Shown here piece by piece: positions 36,935 through 46,014 of a stretch of 64,000 bases of DNA. Origin of the DNA: CAZKXX01 sp964556705 (lineage in GTDB: Bacteria > Acidobacteriota > Terriglobia > UBA7540); NCBI GenBank assembly GCA_964556705.1, contig CAZKXX010000001.1, forward strand, positions 26,139 through 90,138. The letters run 5' to 3'. A program made the translations under genes and the position numbers. The notes under the pieces are model-generated. The model was not told the DNA's origin, searched no databases, and worked only from the letters and a program-made list of their open reading frames with translations. The number at the start of each line of letters is the position of its first letter. The stretch's first letter is position 1.

Positions 36935-38011
36935 GTGAGCTCTTCCCCTTCACCTGCGGAAGCGACCCCGCTCCGCGGGCCGACGACTGTGCCCGCCAGC
37001 CCGGCGAGCTCTCCGGTTGAGGCCCTGCGCGCGGCGTTCTATGACACACTGCGGCTGCTCTTTGTCCCCTTCCTTCCCGGCCGCTGGATACGCCTGTGCC
37101 TGATTGGTCTGTTTCTCGGCGGGGGAACTTCGACCGCGGCGTTCCACTGGAGCCTGAGCTCGCTCCCTTCCGACTTCGGTCTGGGATGGCGCCTCGAAAG
37201 CTTCCAAATGTTCCTGGCGGAGAACGCCTGGCTGCTGGGTGTGATGGTGCTGGTGGCGCTGGCGGTGGGGCTCTCACTCCTTTACATTCGCGCCCTTTGC
37301 CGCTTCGCGCTGGTGGACACGATTCTGGAGCGGCGCGCCGCGTTGCGAATGGCGGCGCGGAAGCATCGGGCGCTGACCCGCTCCTACTTCCGCTGGCTGC
37401 TCGGTATCCTGGTGACGATGGGCTTGTCGTTCAGCACCGTGGTACTGCTTGTGCGGCCATACCTGAGCACGACGGAAACCTCGCTCACCACCTCCCTGCT
37501 TGTCGCGGCACTGCTCGCCGGCACGGTCCTAGCCGGACTTCTGCTGGCCGGATTCGCGGCGCTGACCGACGACCTGGCGGTCCCTGTCATGGTGGCGGAA
37601 CGCCTCCCACTGGCTGCCGCGTGGCGCCGGCTCCTCGGCTTGGCGCGGGCCGAGCCGATCTCTTTTGTCCTCTACCTCCTGCTCCGTTTTGTCGTGGCCA
37701 TCGGCGCGGGCGTAGCCGCGCTGCTTTTCCTTTTCCCCACCCTGTTGACCCTTTTTTCCGGAGCCATGATCACCAGCACCTTAACGGTCATCTCGCTGAG
37801 GTTTTGGGGAGTGGAATGGGTCTGGAATCCCGCAACCCTCCTATTGGCCGTCCTTGCTCTGCTGATGCTTTCGACGCTCATCCTCGCTCTTCTGAGCCTT
37901 GCCGGGATGCCGGGGGTCGTCCTGCTTCAAACTTTCGGAATCCGATTCGTCTCCCCGCGCATCCCCACTCTTCGCATGCTCTCCGAATCTGCTTCGCAGG
38001 ACGGAAGTTAA
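36935..38011 (+). CDS. Polytopic membrane protein of unknown function
   Basis: A 358-residue protein with a Pro/Ser/Ala-rich N-terminus and about six transmembrane helices, e.g. WLLGVMVLVALAVGLSLLYI, LLVAALLAGTVLAGLLLAGF, VVAIGAGVAALLFLFPTLLT and LLAVLALLMLSTLILALLSL. Between helices two segments, FALVDTILERRAALRMAARK and VPVMVAERLPLAAAWRRLLG, resemble duplicated cytoplasmic loops of the DUF7544/YciC-like membrane proteins. The GTG start has GAGGAGG before it. A GC hairpin (36897-36916) lies between the HNH stop and this gene. Function not known. Confidence 0.8.
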   Translation: MSSSPSPAEATPLRGPTTVPASPASSPVEALRAAFYDTLRLLFVPFLPGRWIRLCLIGLFLGGGTSTAAFHWSLSSLPSDFGLGWRLESFQMFLAENAWLLGVMVLVALAVGLSLLYIRALCRFALVDTILERRAALRMAARKHRALTRSYFRWLLGILVTMGLSFSTVVLLVRPYLSTTETSLTTSLLVAALLAGTVLAGLLLAGFAALTDDLAVPVMVAERLPLAAAWRRLLGLARAEPISFVLYLLLRFVVAIGAGVAALLFLFPTLLTLFSGAMITSTLTVISLRFWGVEWVWNPATLLLAVLALLMLSTLILALLSLAGMPGVVLLQTFGIRFVSPRIPTLRMLSESASQDGS

Positions 38012-38140
38012 GCGAGATCCGACCCCAATTTCACCGGCGCGACCACCACCCTTTATAAATTAAATAACGCCGGGCCGGGGCGCTTCACCGGTCGGACAGT
38101 GTGGCGAGCACCGGCCAGCCGACCTCAAGGAGTTTTTCTT

Positions 38141-38168
38141 TTGAAAAAAACCGCCCGGCAGGTATAAT
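38141..38168 (+). promoter_or_regulatory. Sigma-70 promoter of the large exoprotein gene
   Basis: TTGAAA at 38141-38146 and a perfect TATAAT at 38163-38168 with a 16-nt spacer. The predicted start near 38175 leaves a leader of about 33 nt before the ATG at 38208. Confidence 0.75.
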
Positions 38169-38207
38169 GCGCGTCACGTTCGTCACTTCAAAAAACTTGA
38201 GAGCACT

Positions 38208-41200
38208 ATGGAGAAGCGACAGCTTTATCGGATACGGCCTTACGCGACACTGACCGCGGCCACCGCGCTGGTCGTGTTGGCCCAAGTAGCGGCGCCGGCT
38301 TTCTCTCGCGCGGGCGACAGGCCCGCGGGGGCGCTGATCACGGAAGGGGAGGGTGAGCCAACGGCTGCCTCCGCTTCCGCCGCCAGACGCGGCGTTGAAC
38401 CCCCAGGCGCCCGGCTTCGCCAAGTCCTTTCCAGTCTCCCTCTGGCTTTTGAGCCCAATCGCGGCCAGACCGACGAACGCGTCCGATTTCTTTCACGGGG
38501 AATTGGATACCTGCTCTTTCTGACGCCGGAAGGCGCGGTCCTCCGACTGCGCGGCGCAACCCCTTCCGAAGGTGAAAACCCCGAACTCGAACCGCAGCAT
38601 TCCCGCGCTGTCCTGCGGCTGAAGCTCCTCGGCGCGGAGGCCGGCGCAGAAATGGTCGGGCTCGAAGAACTGCCGGGAAAGAGCCACTACTTCAAGGGCA
38701 ATGACCCGGCAAAGTGGAGGAGCAACATCCCGCACTTTCGTCGCGTGCTGGCGCGCGAAGTCTATCCGGGAATTGACCTGGTCTATTACGGCCACGGCCG
38801 CGAACTCGAATTCGATTTTGTCGTCGTGCCCGGCGCCGATCCGACGTTGATTCGTCTGGGGTTAGAGCCTTTTCAGCGCGCGGAAAATGGCAGGAAAACT
38901 GAAATCGAAAATCGCCAATCGGCAATCATCAATCCTCAATCGGTTCGCGTGGACCCGAACGGCGACGTTCTGATCGCGCTCGAGACCGGCGAAGTGCGCC
39001 TCCGCAAACCGGTCATTTATCAGCTCGGCGAAAACGGACAGCGCGAAGCTGTGGATGGACGGTTCGTTCTGCGCGCCGCGGAACCGCAAATTGATGATTG
39101 GAGTCCCGAACGGCCGAATGGGAAGGGCGGCCAATCAGAAGCGGGCAGTTCAGAATTCACAATTCAGAATTCAGCATTCGAACTGTCGTTTGAACTCGCT
39201 TCCTACGACGCAACGCGCCCGCTGGTGATCGACCCCGTCCTCAGCTATTCGACCTATCTGGGCGGGAGCGAAATTGATTCGGCCAAGGGCATCGCGCTCG
39301 ACAGCCTGGGGAGCGCTTACATCGTCGGCCAGACGGATTCGGTGGACTTCCCCACCGAACATCCGTTGCAGCCGAACCTGGGGGGCGGCTTTGATTTTCC
39401 TGACGACCTCTTCGTCGCCAAGCTGAGCGCAGACGGCTCGGCGCTGGTCTATTCGACCTATCTGGGCGGCTCGGCGCGCGAACTTGCGGGCGGAATCGCT
39501 GTGGATGCCTTCGGCGCAGCCTATGTCACTGGGACGACTCTTTCTCCCGACTACCCCTCAACGGCTAACGCTTTCGACTCGGCTTGTGGCACCGACGCCG
39601 CCGGCAGATGCAATGAAGTGCTGGGACGATTCTTTTCTGACGCGGTGGTCACAAAGCTTAACCCTCTGGGTTCCGAAATCGTCTATTCCAGCTTTCTCGG
39701 CGGCAGCGACCACGACCACGGGCTGGCGATCGCCGTGGACGTGAACGGGAGCGCATACGTAACTGGCACAACCTTGTCGGCGGACCATCCTGTCACCGCC
39801 GCCAGCGCGTTTCAGCCTGCCTTCATCGCGGAAGTCGACGCCTTTGTAACGGTCCTCGACGCGAAAGGAGCCGCCCTGACCTATTCGAGCTTCCTAGGAG
39901 GCACGGGGCACGATCAGGGTCACGGTATCGCCGCCGACGGAGCGGGCAACGCCTATCTTACAGGTTTTACCAGTTCCGCCGACTTCCCCACGTGCGGCAC
40001 TCCCTTCGATGCAGTGTTCGACGGAGCGTCGGATGCGTTCGTCACGAAAATTGACACGACGGCCGCGGGTGCCGCTTCCTGCCCATACTCGACCTTCCTG
40101 GGCGGGATTGGCGCTGACCAGGGGAACGCCATCGCGGTGGACCGGAACAACATGGCGTATGTGGCGGGCCAGACCAATTCCCTCGACTTTCCAGTCACCC
40201 TCGGCGTACTGCAAGGGGCCTGTGCCTTGAACACGCTGGGCGATTGTGACGGCGACGCTTTCGTCAGCAAGTTCGACGCCACGCAAGCCGGCGCCGCATC
40301 GCTGATCTACTCGACCTATCTCGGTGGCGCCAACGCCGACACGGCCCTTGCCGTCGCTGTTGACCCCGCCGAAAATGCCTATGTGAGTGGATTCACAAAA
40401 TCGCTCGATTTCCCGGTGGACATCACAACCGCTTTCCAGCCCGAATACGGCGGCGGAAACACGGACGCTTTTGTAACCAAGCTGGACCCGACGGCCTCGA
40501 GTCTGGTCTGGTCCAGTTATTTGGGCGGCACGGGGGCCGAAATCGGCTATGGAATTGCGGTGGACCGCCTTGAGAACGCCTACGTCACGGGTGAGACCTG
40601 CTCGAACGATTTCCCCACGCGGCGGGCCTTCCAGGCCAGCACGGCCGGAAACTGCGACGCCTTCGTCGCCAAAGTGCTCGTGGGGCCGGACATCGCGCTC
40701 TCCGCCAGCAGCCTGAATTTCGGCAACCAGGCGGTGAACATCACCAGCCCGCCGAAGTCGGTGATCGTCACGAGCAACGGCGACTCGGATTTGGTGATCG
40801 GGACGGTCACCATCACCGGGGAGTTTGCCATCGCGAGTGACACGTGCAGCGGCGCGACGCTCGCGCCCGGTGCCAACTGCACCATTGAGGTGACGTTTAC
40901 ACCCTTGCAGACCGGCGCGCGCTCGGGCCGGCTCGAGNNNNNNNNNNCTCGAGATCCCGAGCAACGTCCCCAACAGCCCGACCGTCGTGAACCTGAGCGG
41001 TTCGGGCACGGCCGTGAGCCTCTCGACCGACAGCCTGTTCTTCGGTGACCAGACCGTGGGGACCGTCAGCGACGCGCAAAGCGTCACGCTGACCAATTCC
41101 TCCTCAAGCACTCTGAAGATCTCCGGGATTGATGCGAGCGGCGACTTCATCCAGAACAACGACTGCGGCAACAGCCTGGCGGGCAACTCCTCGTGCACGA

Positions 41201-42432
41201 TTAATGTTCATTTCGCGCCCAGCCAGACGGGCATCCTGACGGGCGAGCTGACGATTACGGACGACGACCCGACCAGCCCGCAGAAAGTCCTCCTCAGCGG
41301 CCACGGCACCGAGCCCGTGGTGAGTCTGTCTCCCACGAGCCTCAACTTCGGCGAGCAGGGCGCCACCGGCCCGGCGCAGACGGTGACCCTCTCCAATATC
41401 GGCAACGGCGAGCTCACGATCCAAAGCATTCTGGTCTCAGGACCCTTCGCGCAGACGAACACCTGCGGCGCGCAACTCGCCGCCGGCACAAGCTGCACCA
41501 TTGACGTGAGCTTTCTGCCGACACAGCCCGGGCCCGCCTCCGGCACGCTCACCATCACCGACGACGCCGCAGGCAGCCCGCGCGAGGTCAGTTTGTCGGG
41601 GTTCGGTATCCTGCCGCTCGTCTCGCTCGATACGACCAGCCTGACGTTCCCGAGCACGCCCATCGGCACGACGAGCGCCCCGCAGGGCGTCTCGCTGACG
41701 AACACGGGGACGGCCGATCTGGTCATCAGCAATATCACGATCAGCGGCGATTTCGCGCAAACCAACACTTGTCCGGCGACGATCCCGCCCACCGGGAGCT
41801 GCTCGTTCACCGTGACGTTTTCTCCCACGGACGGCGGCACGCGCACCGGCGCGCTGACCATCACCAACAACGCGGCGGGCAGTCCGCACATCGTCTCGCT
41901 CACGGGGACGGGCGGCGATTTCGCGCTCTCGGCCGCGCCCGCATCCGCTTCCGTTTCCGCGGGAGGGACGGCGACTTACACGCTCACCGTCAACCCGCTC
42001 TTCGGGTTCAACGGTCGCGTGGACCTGGGCTGCTCCGGCGTGCCCACGGGAGCCAGTTGCTCCGTCACGCCGAACGCGCTCACGCTCGACGGGACGAACC
42101 CCTCGTCGGCCACCGTCACCGTGACGACGACGGCGCGCGTGATGTTGCCGCCGGGCGGACTGCCCGAACTTCCTCCGCCATTCCGGGTGCCCTGGCTGCC
42201 GGCAGTGGCCGCGTTCGTAATTCTGGCTGCACTGGCTCTCCGCGCCCGCCGCCGCACCGGATGGGTCCTCACCGCCGTGTTCCTGGCGGTGACGGTGTGG
42301 TCGGCCTGCGGCGCGGGAGGTACGAAGGTCGGTGTTCCGAGCGGGACGCCGGCGGGCACGGTAACCTTGACGCTGACCGGAACGTCCGGCAGCCTGACGC
42401 GCACGACGAGCGTCACTTTAACGGTTAACTAG
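38208..42432 (+). CDS. SBBP beta-propeller / choice-of-anchor-D exoprotein, broken only by an assembly gap
   Basis: A cell-surface protein of about 1,400 residues. The order is an N-terminal hydrophobic segment, a DUF7948-type domain (LPLAFEPNRGQTDERVRFLS), seven SBBP repeats centred on YSTYLGG/YSSFLGG, four choice-of-anchor-D Ig-like repeats (each with SLNFG and a C...C pair such as ATLAPGANCTIEVTF), and a C-terminal hydrophobic/basic segment (AVAAFVILAALALRARRRTG) followed by a last beta stretch. As assembled, the N run at 40938 shifts the frame, but the CTCGAG on both sides suggests an unmerged overlap: collapsing it gives an unbroken repeat across the join. The protein is probably a secreted adhesin or scaffold. 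Two short peptides, near 38910 and 39147, come from word-like DNA repeats inside the gene. Confidence 0.9.
40938..40947. other. Assembly gap (10 N) flanked by CTCGAG on both sides
   Basis: CTCGAG ends at 40937 and begins again at 40948. Ten N plus a duplicated hexamer give a one-base frame change; merging the two hexamers restores the reading frame and the Ig-repeat consensus. Confidence 0.99.
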
Positions 42433-42509
42433 CGCCGCTCAGTCGGCGCTCGAAGTGAGGATTTGCCGCGGACCAGGAGGAAGTTCCGCGAATTTCAGGA
42501 GGCCGATTC

Positions 42510-43055
42510 ATGCGAAAGTCACTGTGGTCAGCCGCTCTCATGATGAGTCTGGCGCTGCCGGCGGCGGCGCAGCAGGCCGAGGAAGTCGAAGTCCCGAAAG
42601 CGGAAATCTATGGCGGCTACTCCTACCTGCGCGCGGATTTCGGCGGCCAGAACCAGACCTTCAACGGTTGGAACTTTTCCCTGAACGAGAACCTCAACTC
42701 CTGGTTCGGCGGCAAAGCCGATTTCAGCGGCCACCTCGCGCAGCCCGGCGGCGTGAATGTCAACGCTTACCTTTTTCTCTTTGGTCCGCAGTTCTCCTAT
42801 CGCCGGTCGAAGTCCGTCACGCCCTTCGCGCACGTCCTGCTGGGGGGCATCCGGGCAAGCGAGGGCTACGTCGGCATTTCTCAAGCCGCCACCAAATTTG
42901 CGGCGGCGTTCGGCGGCGGATTCGACCTGCGCGTCCACCAGAACGTCGCGATCCGTGTCGTGCAGGCCGAATATTTCATCACCCCCTTCTTCAATCAGCG
43001 CCAGGATAACGTGCGAGTTTCCGGCGGCCTGGTGCTGCGCTTCGGCAAACGCTGA
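42510..43055 (+). CDS. Outer membrane beta-barrel protein, OmpA/OmpW-like
   Basis: A 181-residue protein with a signal peptide (SLWSAALMMSLALPAAA). About eight amphipathic strands follow, including KAEIYGGYSYLRADFGG, YLFLFGPQFSYRRSKS, VTPFAHVLLGGIRA and FAAAFGGGFDLRVHQNVAIR, and the chain ends VSGGLVLRFGKR. The size suits a small eight-stranded barrel. It follows the large exoprotein by 77 nt with AGGAGGCC near its start and could be cotranscribed with it. Ligand unknown. Confidence 0.85.
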   Translation: MRKSLWSAALMMSLALPAAAQQAEEVEVPKAEIYGGYSYLRADFGGQNQTFNGWNFSLNENLNSWFGGKADFSGHLAQPGGVNVNAYLFLFGPQFSYRRSKSVTPFAHVLLGGIRASEGYVGISQAATKFAAAFGGGFDLRVHQNVAIRVVQAEYFITPFFNQRQDNVRVSGGLVLRFGKR

Positions 43056-43151
43056 GGGTCAGCCTTACCGAGACTGGCCGGGGTCTTCACCGCACGAGAA
43101 GGCCACCCCGGACACGGTTTTCGCTTCAAAGGTGATAGAATTGCGATAACC

Positions 43152-43730
43152 GTGAAGAGTCGGCCTTTCTACTCGCTGTGCGCGCTGACGCTGCTGGTCT
43201 GGGGCTGTCCCCGCCGGCAGAACGCCGTGCGCGTCGTTTACGTTCCTCCGCCGCCGGTGGCCACGACTGCGCAGGTGGAGGAGCCTCCCGTCCTCATCAT
43301 CGGAGAACCGGAGCCGGAGCCTGTGGCCGAGGAGGTCGTGCCGGTAGAAATTCCTGAGCCGCCTCCGGAACCGCCTGCCCGGCGCCGCGCGCCGCGCGCC
43401 GAGACGGCGGCGCCGTCCGACGCGGGCGAGGGGTCGGCGGAAGCCATCCTCACTCCCGTCCCAGAAGTGCCGGCGCTTGCGCCGCGCGAGACTCCGCAGC
43501 AGGCCGCGGCGCTCCAGCGGCGAGTCGTCGGCATTCAGCAGGACCTCCACCCGCGACTCAACCGCCTGGCCGGCGCGCGGCTTTCGGCCGGCGCACGCAA
43601 GACGGTGGAGGACGCTCGCACCTTCCTCGCTCAGTCCGAAAAGGCGCTCAGCGAAGGCGACCTGCTGCGAGCGCTGAACCTCGCCGAAAAATCCGCTCTG
43701 CTCGTCACCGCCGTCGAATCAATGCGGTAA
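43152..43730 (+). CDS. Putative proline-rich envelope protein with C-terminal helical domain
   Basis: A 192-residue protein. The N-terminus looks like a lipoprotein signal (FYSLCALTLLVWGC); the Trp at -2 is unusual for a lipobox, so lipidation is uncertain. A long Pro/Glu/Val-rich linker (EEPPVLIIGEPEPEPVAEEV) may span the periplasm or wall. The last 80 residues are helical (QQAAALQRRVVGIQQDLHPR, then AGARKTVEDARTFLAQSEKA), like a short TPR- or coiled-coil-type domain. The start is GTG. Function unknown. It lies 96 nt after the beta-barrel gene. Confidence 0.7.
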   Translation: MKSRPFYSLCALTLLVWGCPRRQNAVRVVYVPPPPVATTAQVEEPPVLIIGEPEPEPVAEEVVPVEIPEPPPEPPARRRAPRAETAAPSDAGEGSAEAILTPVPEVPALAPRETPQQAAALQRRVVGIQQDLHPRLNRLAGARLSAGARKTVEDARTFLAQSEKALSEGDLLRALNLAEKSALLVTAVESMR

Positions 43731-43838
43731 GGTCTCTGAGTGCGGCCGTCAAGCAGGTTTGCCGAGACATGGGGGTGGCTGAGGACCGAGGTTGGGCAGC
43801 GAATTTTGCGGTATAATCGCCTGGAGAGACTTCCGGCG

Positions 43839-44069
43839 ATGGAGAAGCCCACCATTACGATCCCGCTCGACCCGCAGACGGCGCGCTCGTACAACTCCGC
43901 CGCACCGGAAGAAAAACGGAAGATTCAGGCCCTGCTGAGCCTGTGGCTTCGTGAACTCGCTTCCGGAGATTACCCGTCACTCCATCAAGTCCTCGATGAG
44001 GCTGGACGCAAGGCCAAGGCCCGTGGCCTCACTCCGGAAATTCTGGAATCCCTCCTTAAGGGCGGATAG
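43839..44069 (+). CDS. Putative antitoxin of a PIN-domain toxin-antitoxin pair
   Basis: A 76-residue protein directly before a PIN-domain gene. It starts with a short beta stretch (KPTITIPLDPQTARSYNS) followed by two helices (EEKRKIQALLSLWLRELA, then SLHQVLDEAGRKAKARGL). This is like small RHH- or Phd-type antitoxins, though I cannot assign a family. GGAGAGAC lies before the ATG. A TATAAT at 43812-43817 is present, but its only -35-like box (TTGGGC) is 14 nt away. The stop UAG is immediately followed by the toxin's UUG. Confidence 0.65.
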   Translation: MEKPTITIPLDPQTARSYNSAAPEEKRKIQALLSLWLRELASGDYPSLHQVLDEAGRKAKARGLTPEILESLLKGG

Positions 44070-44492
44070 TTGCGCTGCGTCTTCGATACGAACATCCTGA
44101 TCAGCGCGCTGCTGCTGCCCGACTCCAGGCCACGCCAGGCATTCGACCTTGCGGTCCGAAATGGAAAAGTCTTACTTTCCTTCGAAGTTCTCGCCGAACT
44201 GTACGATGTTCTGAGCAGAAGGCGGATACGACGATATATCGACGAAGAGGACGTTCGGATGTTCCTGGCAGCTCTCACGCGCGAAGCGGAGTGGATTGAG
44301 ACCGATGTTCGAATCAAAGCTTGCCGTGACCCTCAAGACGACAAGTTTCTGGAACTCGCCGTAAGCGGGCGCGCGACACACATTGTCACCGGTGATTCCG
44401 ACCTGCTTGCACTCCATCCCTTCCGAGGCATCCCGATTACCTCCCCTCACGATTTTCTGCGGCAGCTTTCACCTCCAGTCGCCGGGGAGTGA
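44070..44492 (+). CDS. PIN-domain ribonuclease toxin
   Basis: A 140-residue PIN domain of the COG1569 type, often annotated as a VapC-like toxin. Metal-binding acids are visible: D6 in RCVFDTNILIS, a Glu in SFEVLAELYDVL, Asp residues in CRDPQDDKFLELA, and Asp in IVTGDSDLLAL. Such proteins cleave tRNA or mRNA when freed from the antitoxin. The start is a TTG that abuts the antitoxin stop codon (TAG-TTG), so translation is probably coupled and kept low. Confidence 0.85.
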   Translation: MRCVFDTNILISALLLPDSRPRQAFDLAVRNGKVLLSFEVLAELYDVLSRRRIRRYIDEEDVRMFLAALTREAEWIETDVRIKACRDPQDDKFLELAVSGRATHIVTGDSDLLALHPFRGIPITSPHDFLRQLSPPVAGE

Positions 44493-44513
44493 GTGCGCCG
44501 CTCGCCGACATTC

Positions 44514-44864
44514 TTAGCACGTCACGTGCAGAATGGCGTTGGTCTCTTCGGGATTGGTCTTCAGGAATTCAATCGCCTGTTCGGTGGGAAAGATCAGCAG
44601 TTCCACTTTGCGCCGCTCGGCTTCGAGCCGGACGTCTTCCATCACCGGCAGCGAGCCGTAAGCGCCCGTGCCGATGACGAGTCTGCGGCACTTCCAGGGA
44701 ATCTTTTCTTCCGCGGAAAGCGGCGTGTGTCCGAACTGTTCTCGGAAGGGTTTGGAGGGCTTCTTCTTGCGCTTGCGGATTTCTCCCCGGTCAATCACCA
44801 CATCGTGCTCGTAGCGGACGCCGTCAATCTCAATCGAGCCGAAAGAGAACTTCTCGAAGCGCAT
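44514..44864 (-). CDS. Mth938-like domain protein (DUF498)
   Basis: A 116-residue protein of the Mth938/NDUFAF3-like family. It starts with FGSIEIDGVRYEHDVVID, followed by a basic loop (RKRKKKPSKPF) and the conserved core RRLVIGTGAYGSLPVMEDV, LLIFPTEQAIEFLK and TNAILHVTC. Members are small enzymes or assembly factors of uncertain role; the human relative helps assemble respiratory complex I. The ATG at 44864 begins MRFEKFSFG; the long open frame upstream is a shadow. It is convergent with the PIN toxin and divergent from the next small gene. Confidence 0.85.
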   Translation of the reverse strand: MRFEKFSFGSIEIDGVRYEHDVVIDRGEIRKRKKKPSKPFREQFGHTPLSAEEKIPWKCRRLVIGTGAYGSLPVMEDVRLEAERRKVELLIFPTEQAIEFLKTNPEETNAILHVTC

Positions 44865-45017
44865 GGCGGGCCTCCGCTGGTATGATACCGCGCTTTCAAC
44901 GGGCGCCTCAGGCCCGTCCGTCGCACCGCCTCCAGCGGGTGGCGCGGAGGGGGCTCGGGACGCGTGAGAGCGCCCGATTCGCATTCTGCGCGCCCCATTC
45001 ACACCGGTGAGGGAACG

Positions 45018-45278
45018 ATGCCACTTTACTTTTCTGCGCACACGACCGCCTGCCTGACCAAGCAGGCAACGCGAGATTTGATGCAGCAACTGATGCAGGC
45101 CACGGAGGTCAAATTCCGCCGCGCCGTCTCCAGCCAGCTCGGCGGGCGGATGTTGTGTGAGGCCGAAGCGGCCGACCAGGCAACGATTGAGAAGTTCTAC
45201 CAGAGCCGGCTGATGACTTGCGAATGGATCATGCGCATCGACCTCGACGCCAGGGACGGGCAGGTTGAAGAGTACTGA
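45018..45278 (+). CDS. Small conserved hypothetical protein
   Basis: An 86-residue protein with an alternating beta/alpha pattern (LYFSAHTTACLTKQATRDL, then EVKFRRAVSSQLGGRMLCEA and EWIMRIDLDARDG) suggesting a ferredoxin-like fold similar in size to the DUF4242 group. Two Cys residues are present but no metal motif. GAGGGAACG precedes the ATG. The 3' end overlaps the next gene by 14 nt, so the two are probably cotranslated. Function unknown. Confidence 0.65.
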   Translation: MPLYFSAHTTACLTKQATRDLMQQLMQATEVKFRRAVSSQLGGRMLCEAEAADQATIEKFYQSRLMTCEWIMRIDLDARDGQVEEY

Positions 45279-46002
45279 CCCCAGGGCTTGCGCCCTTCGA
45301 CTGGAGCGGAAAGCCCGCCGGCTTGCCGAACCCCGGGATTCGGCGCCCGCCCACACGGGGTCTCTCCCGCCGCCACTCTCCGCCTTCCGGCCGAAGGAAC
45401 GGGCACTCCTCGAACGCCTGCGAACGCCGAAGCAGGTGCAGGGCTTTCTGCGCGCTCTCCCCTACAACTGGGAAAAGCGCGGCGAGACGCTGCGCACTTT
45501 TCGCGGCGTGGTGCGCACGGGCCAGGCGCATTGCCTGGAAGCCGCGCTCGTCGCCGCAACGATTCTCGAACAGCACGGCTATCCTCCTCTGTTGCTCGAC
45601 CTCGAGTCGCAGGACAACACCGACCACGTCCTGTTCGTGTTCCGCCGTCGCGGCCGGTGGGGCACCGTCGCGCGCTCGCGCGACGCCGGCTTGCACGGCC
45701 GCAAACCCGTCTTCCCCACGCTCCGCGCGCTCGTTGACAGTTACGCCGACCCGTACGTGGACGGCTCGGGCCGCATCACCGGCTACGGCGTGTTCGACCT
45801 TCGCTCGCTGCGTCGCTGCGACTGGCGGCTCAGCGAACGCAACGTCTGGGCCGCCCAGACCGCGCTCATCCACATGCCCCATTGCCCCTATCACATGCCC
45901 GAGCGACGCTACCAGCGCATGCTGCGCCTGTTTCGCGAGTTCAAAGCGAAGTGGCCGAACCGTCCGGTGGATTTCTACGCGAGCAGGAAGTTGTGGCTGT
46001 GA
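45265..46002 (+). CDS. Transglutaminase/cysteine-protease-like protein of unknown function
   Basis: A 245-residue cytosolic protein. The middle has a Cys-His-Asp order that recalls the transglutaminase fold: GQAHCLEAALVAATILEQHG, then DNTDHVLFVFRRRGRW and SRDAGLHGRKPVFPT. The C-terminal part is rich in Tyr, Arg and His (CPYHMPERRYQRMLRLFREF). The only in-frame start after the last stop is the TTG at 45265, which overlaps the upstream small gene by 14 nt. Enzyme activity is inferred only from the residue order. Confidence 0.65.
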   Translation: MKSTDPRACALRLERKARRLAEPRDSAPAHTGSLPPPLSAFRPKERALLERLRTPKQVQGFLRALPYNWEKRGETLRTFRGVVRTGQAHCLEAALVAATILEQHGYPPLLLDLESQDNTDHVLFVFRRRGRWGTVARSRDAGLHGRKPVFPTLRALVDSYADPYVDGSGRITGYGVFDLRSLRRCDWRLSERNVWAAQTALIHMPHCPYHMPERRYQRMLRLFREFKAKWPNRPVDFYASRKLWL

Positions 46003-46014
46003 AGGGGGAAGGAG

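Noticed and set aside
38208..41048. A real frameshift or gene break in the exoprotein
   Set aside because: The break coincides with the N run, and merging the duplicated CTCGAG restores the frame and the repeat consensus.
39240..42430. CRISPR-like or tandem DNA repeats
   Set aside because: The repeats are protein-level SBBP and Ig repeats, degenerate at DNA level and without spacers.
43792..43817. Sigma-70 promoter TTGGGC/TATAAT before the antitoxin gene
   Set aside because: The -10 is perfect but the spacer is only 14 nt; no other -35 box fits, so it is not listed as a promoter.
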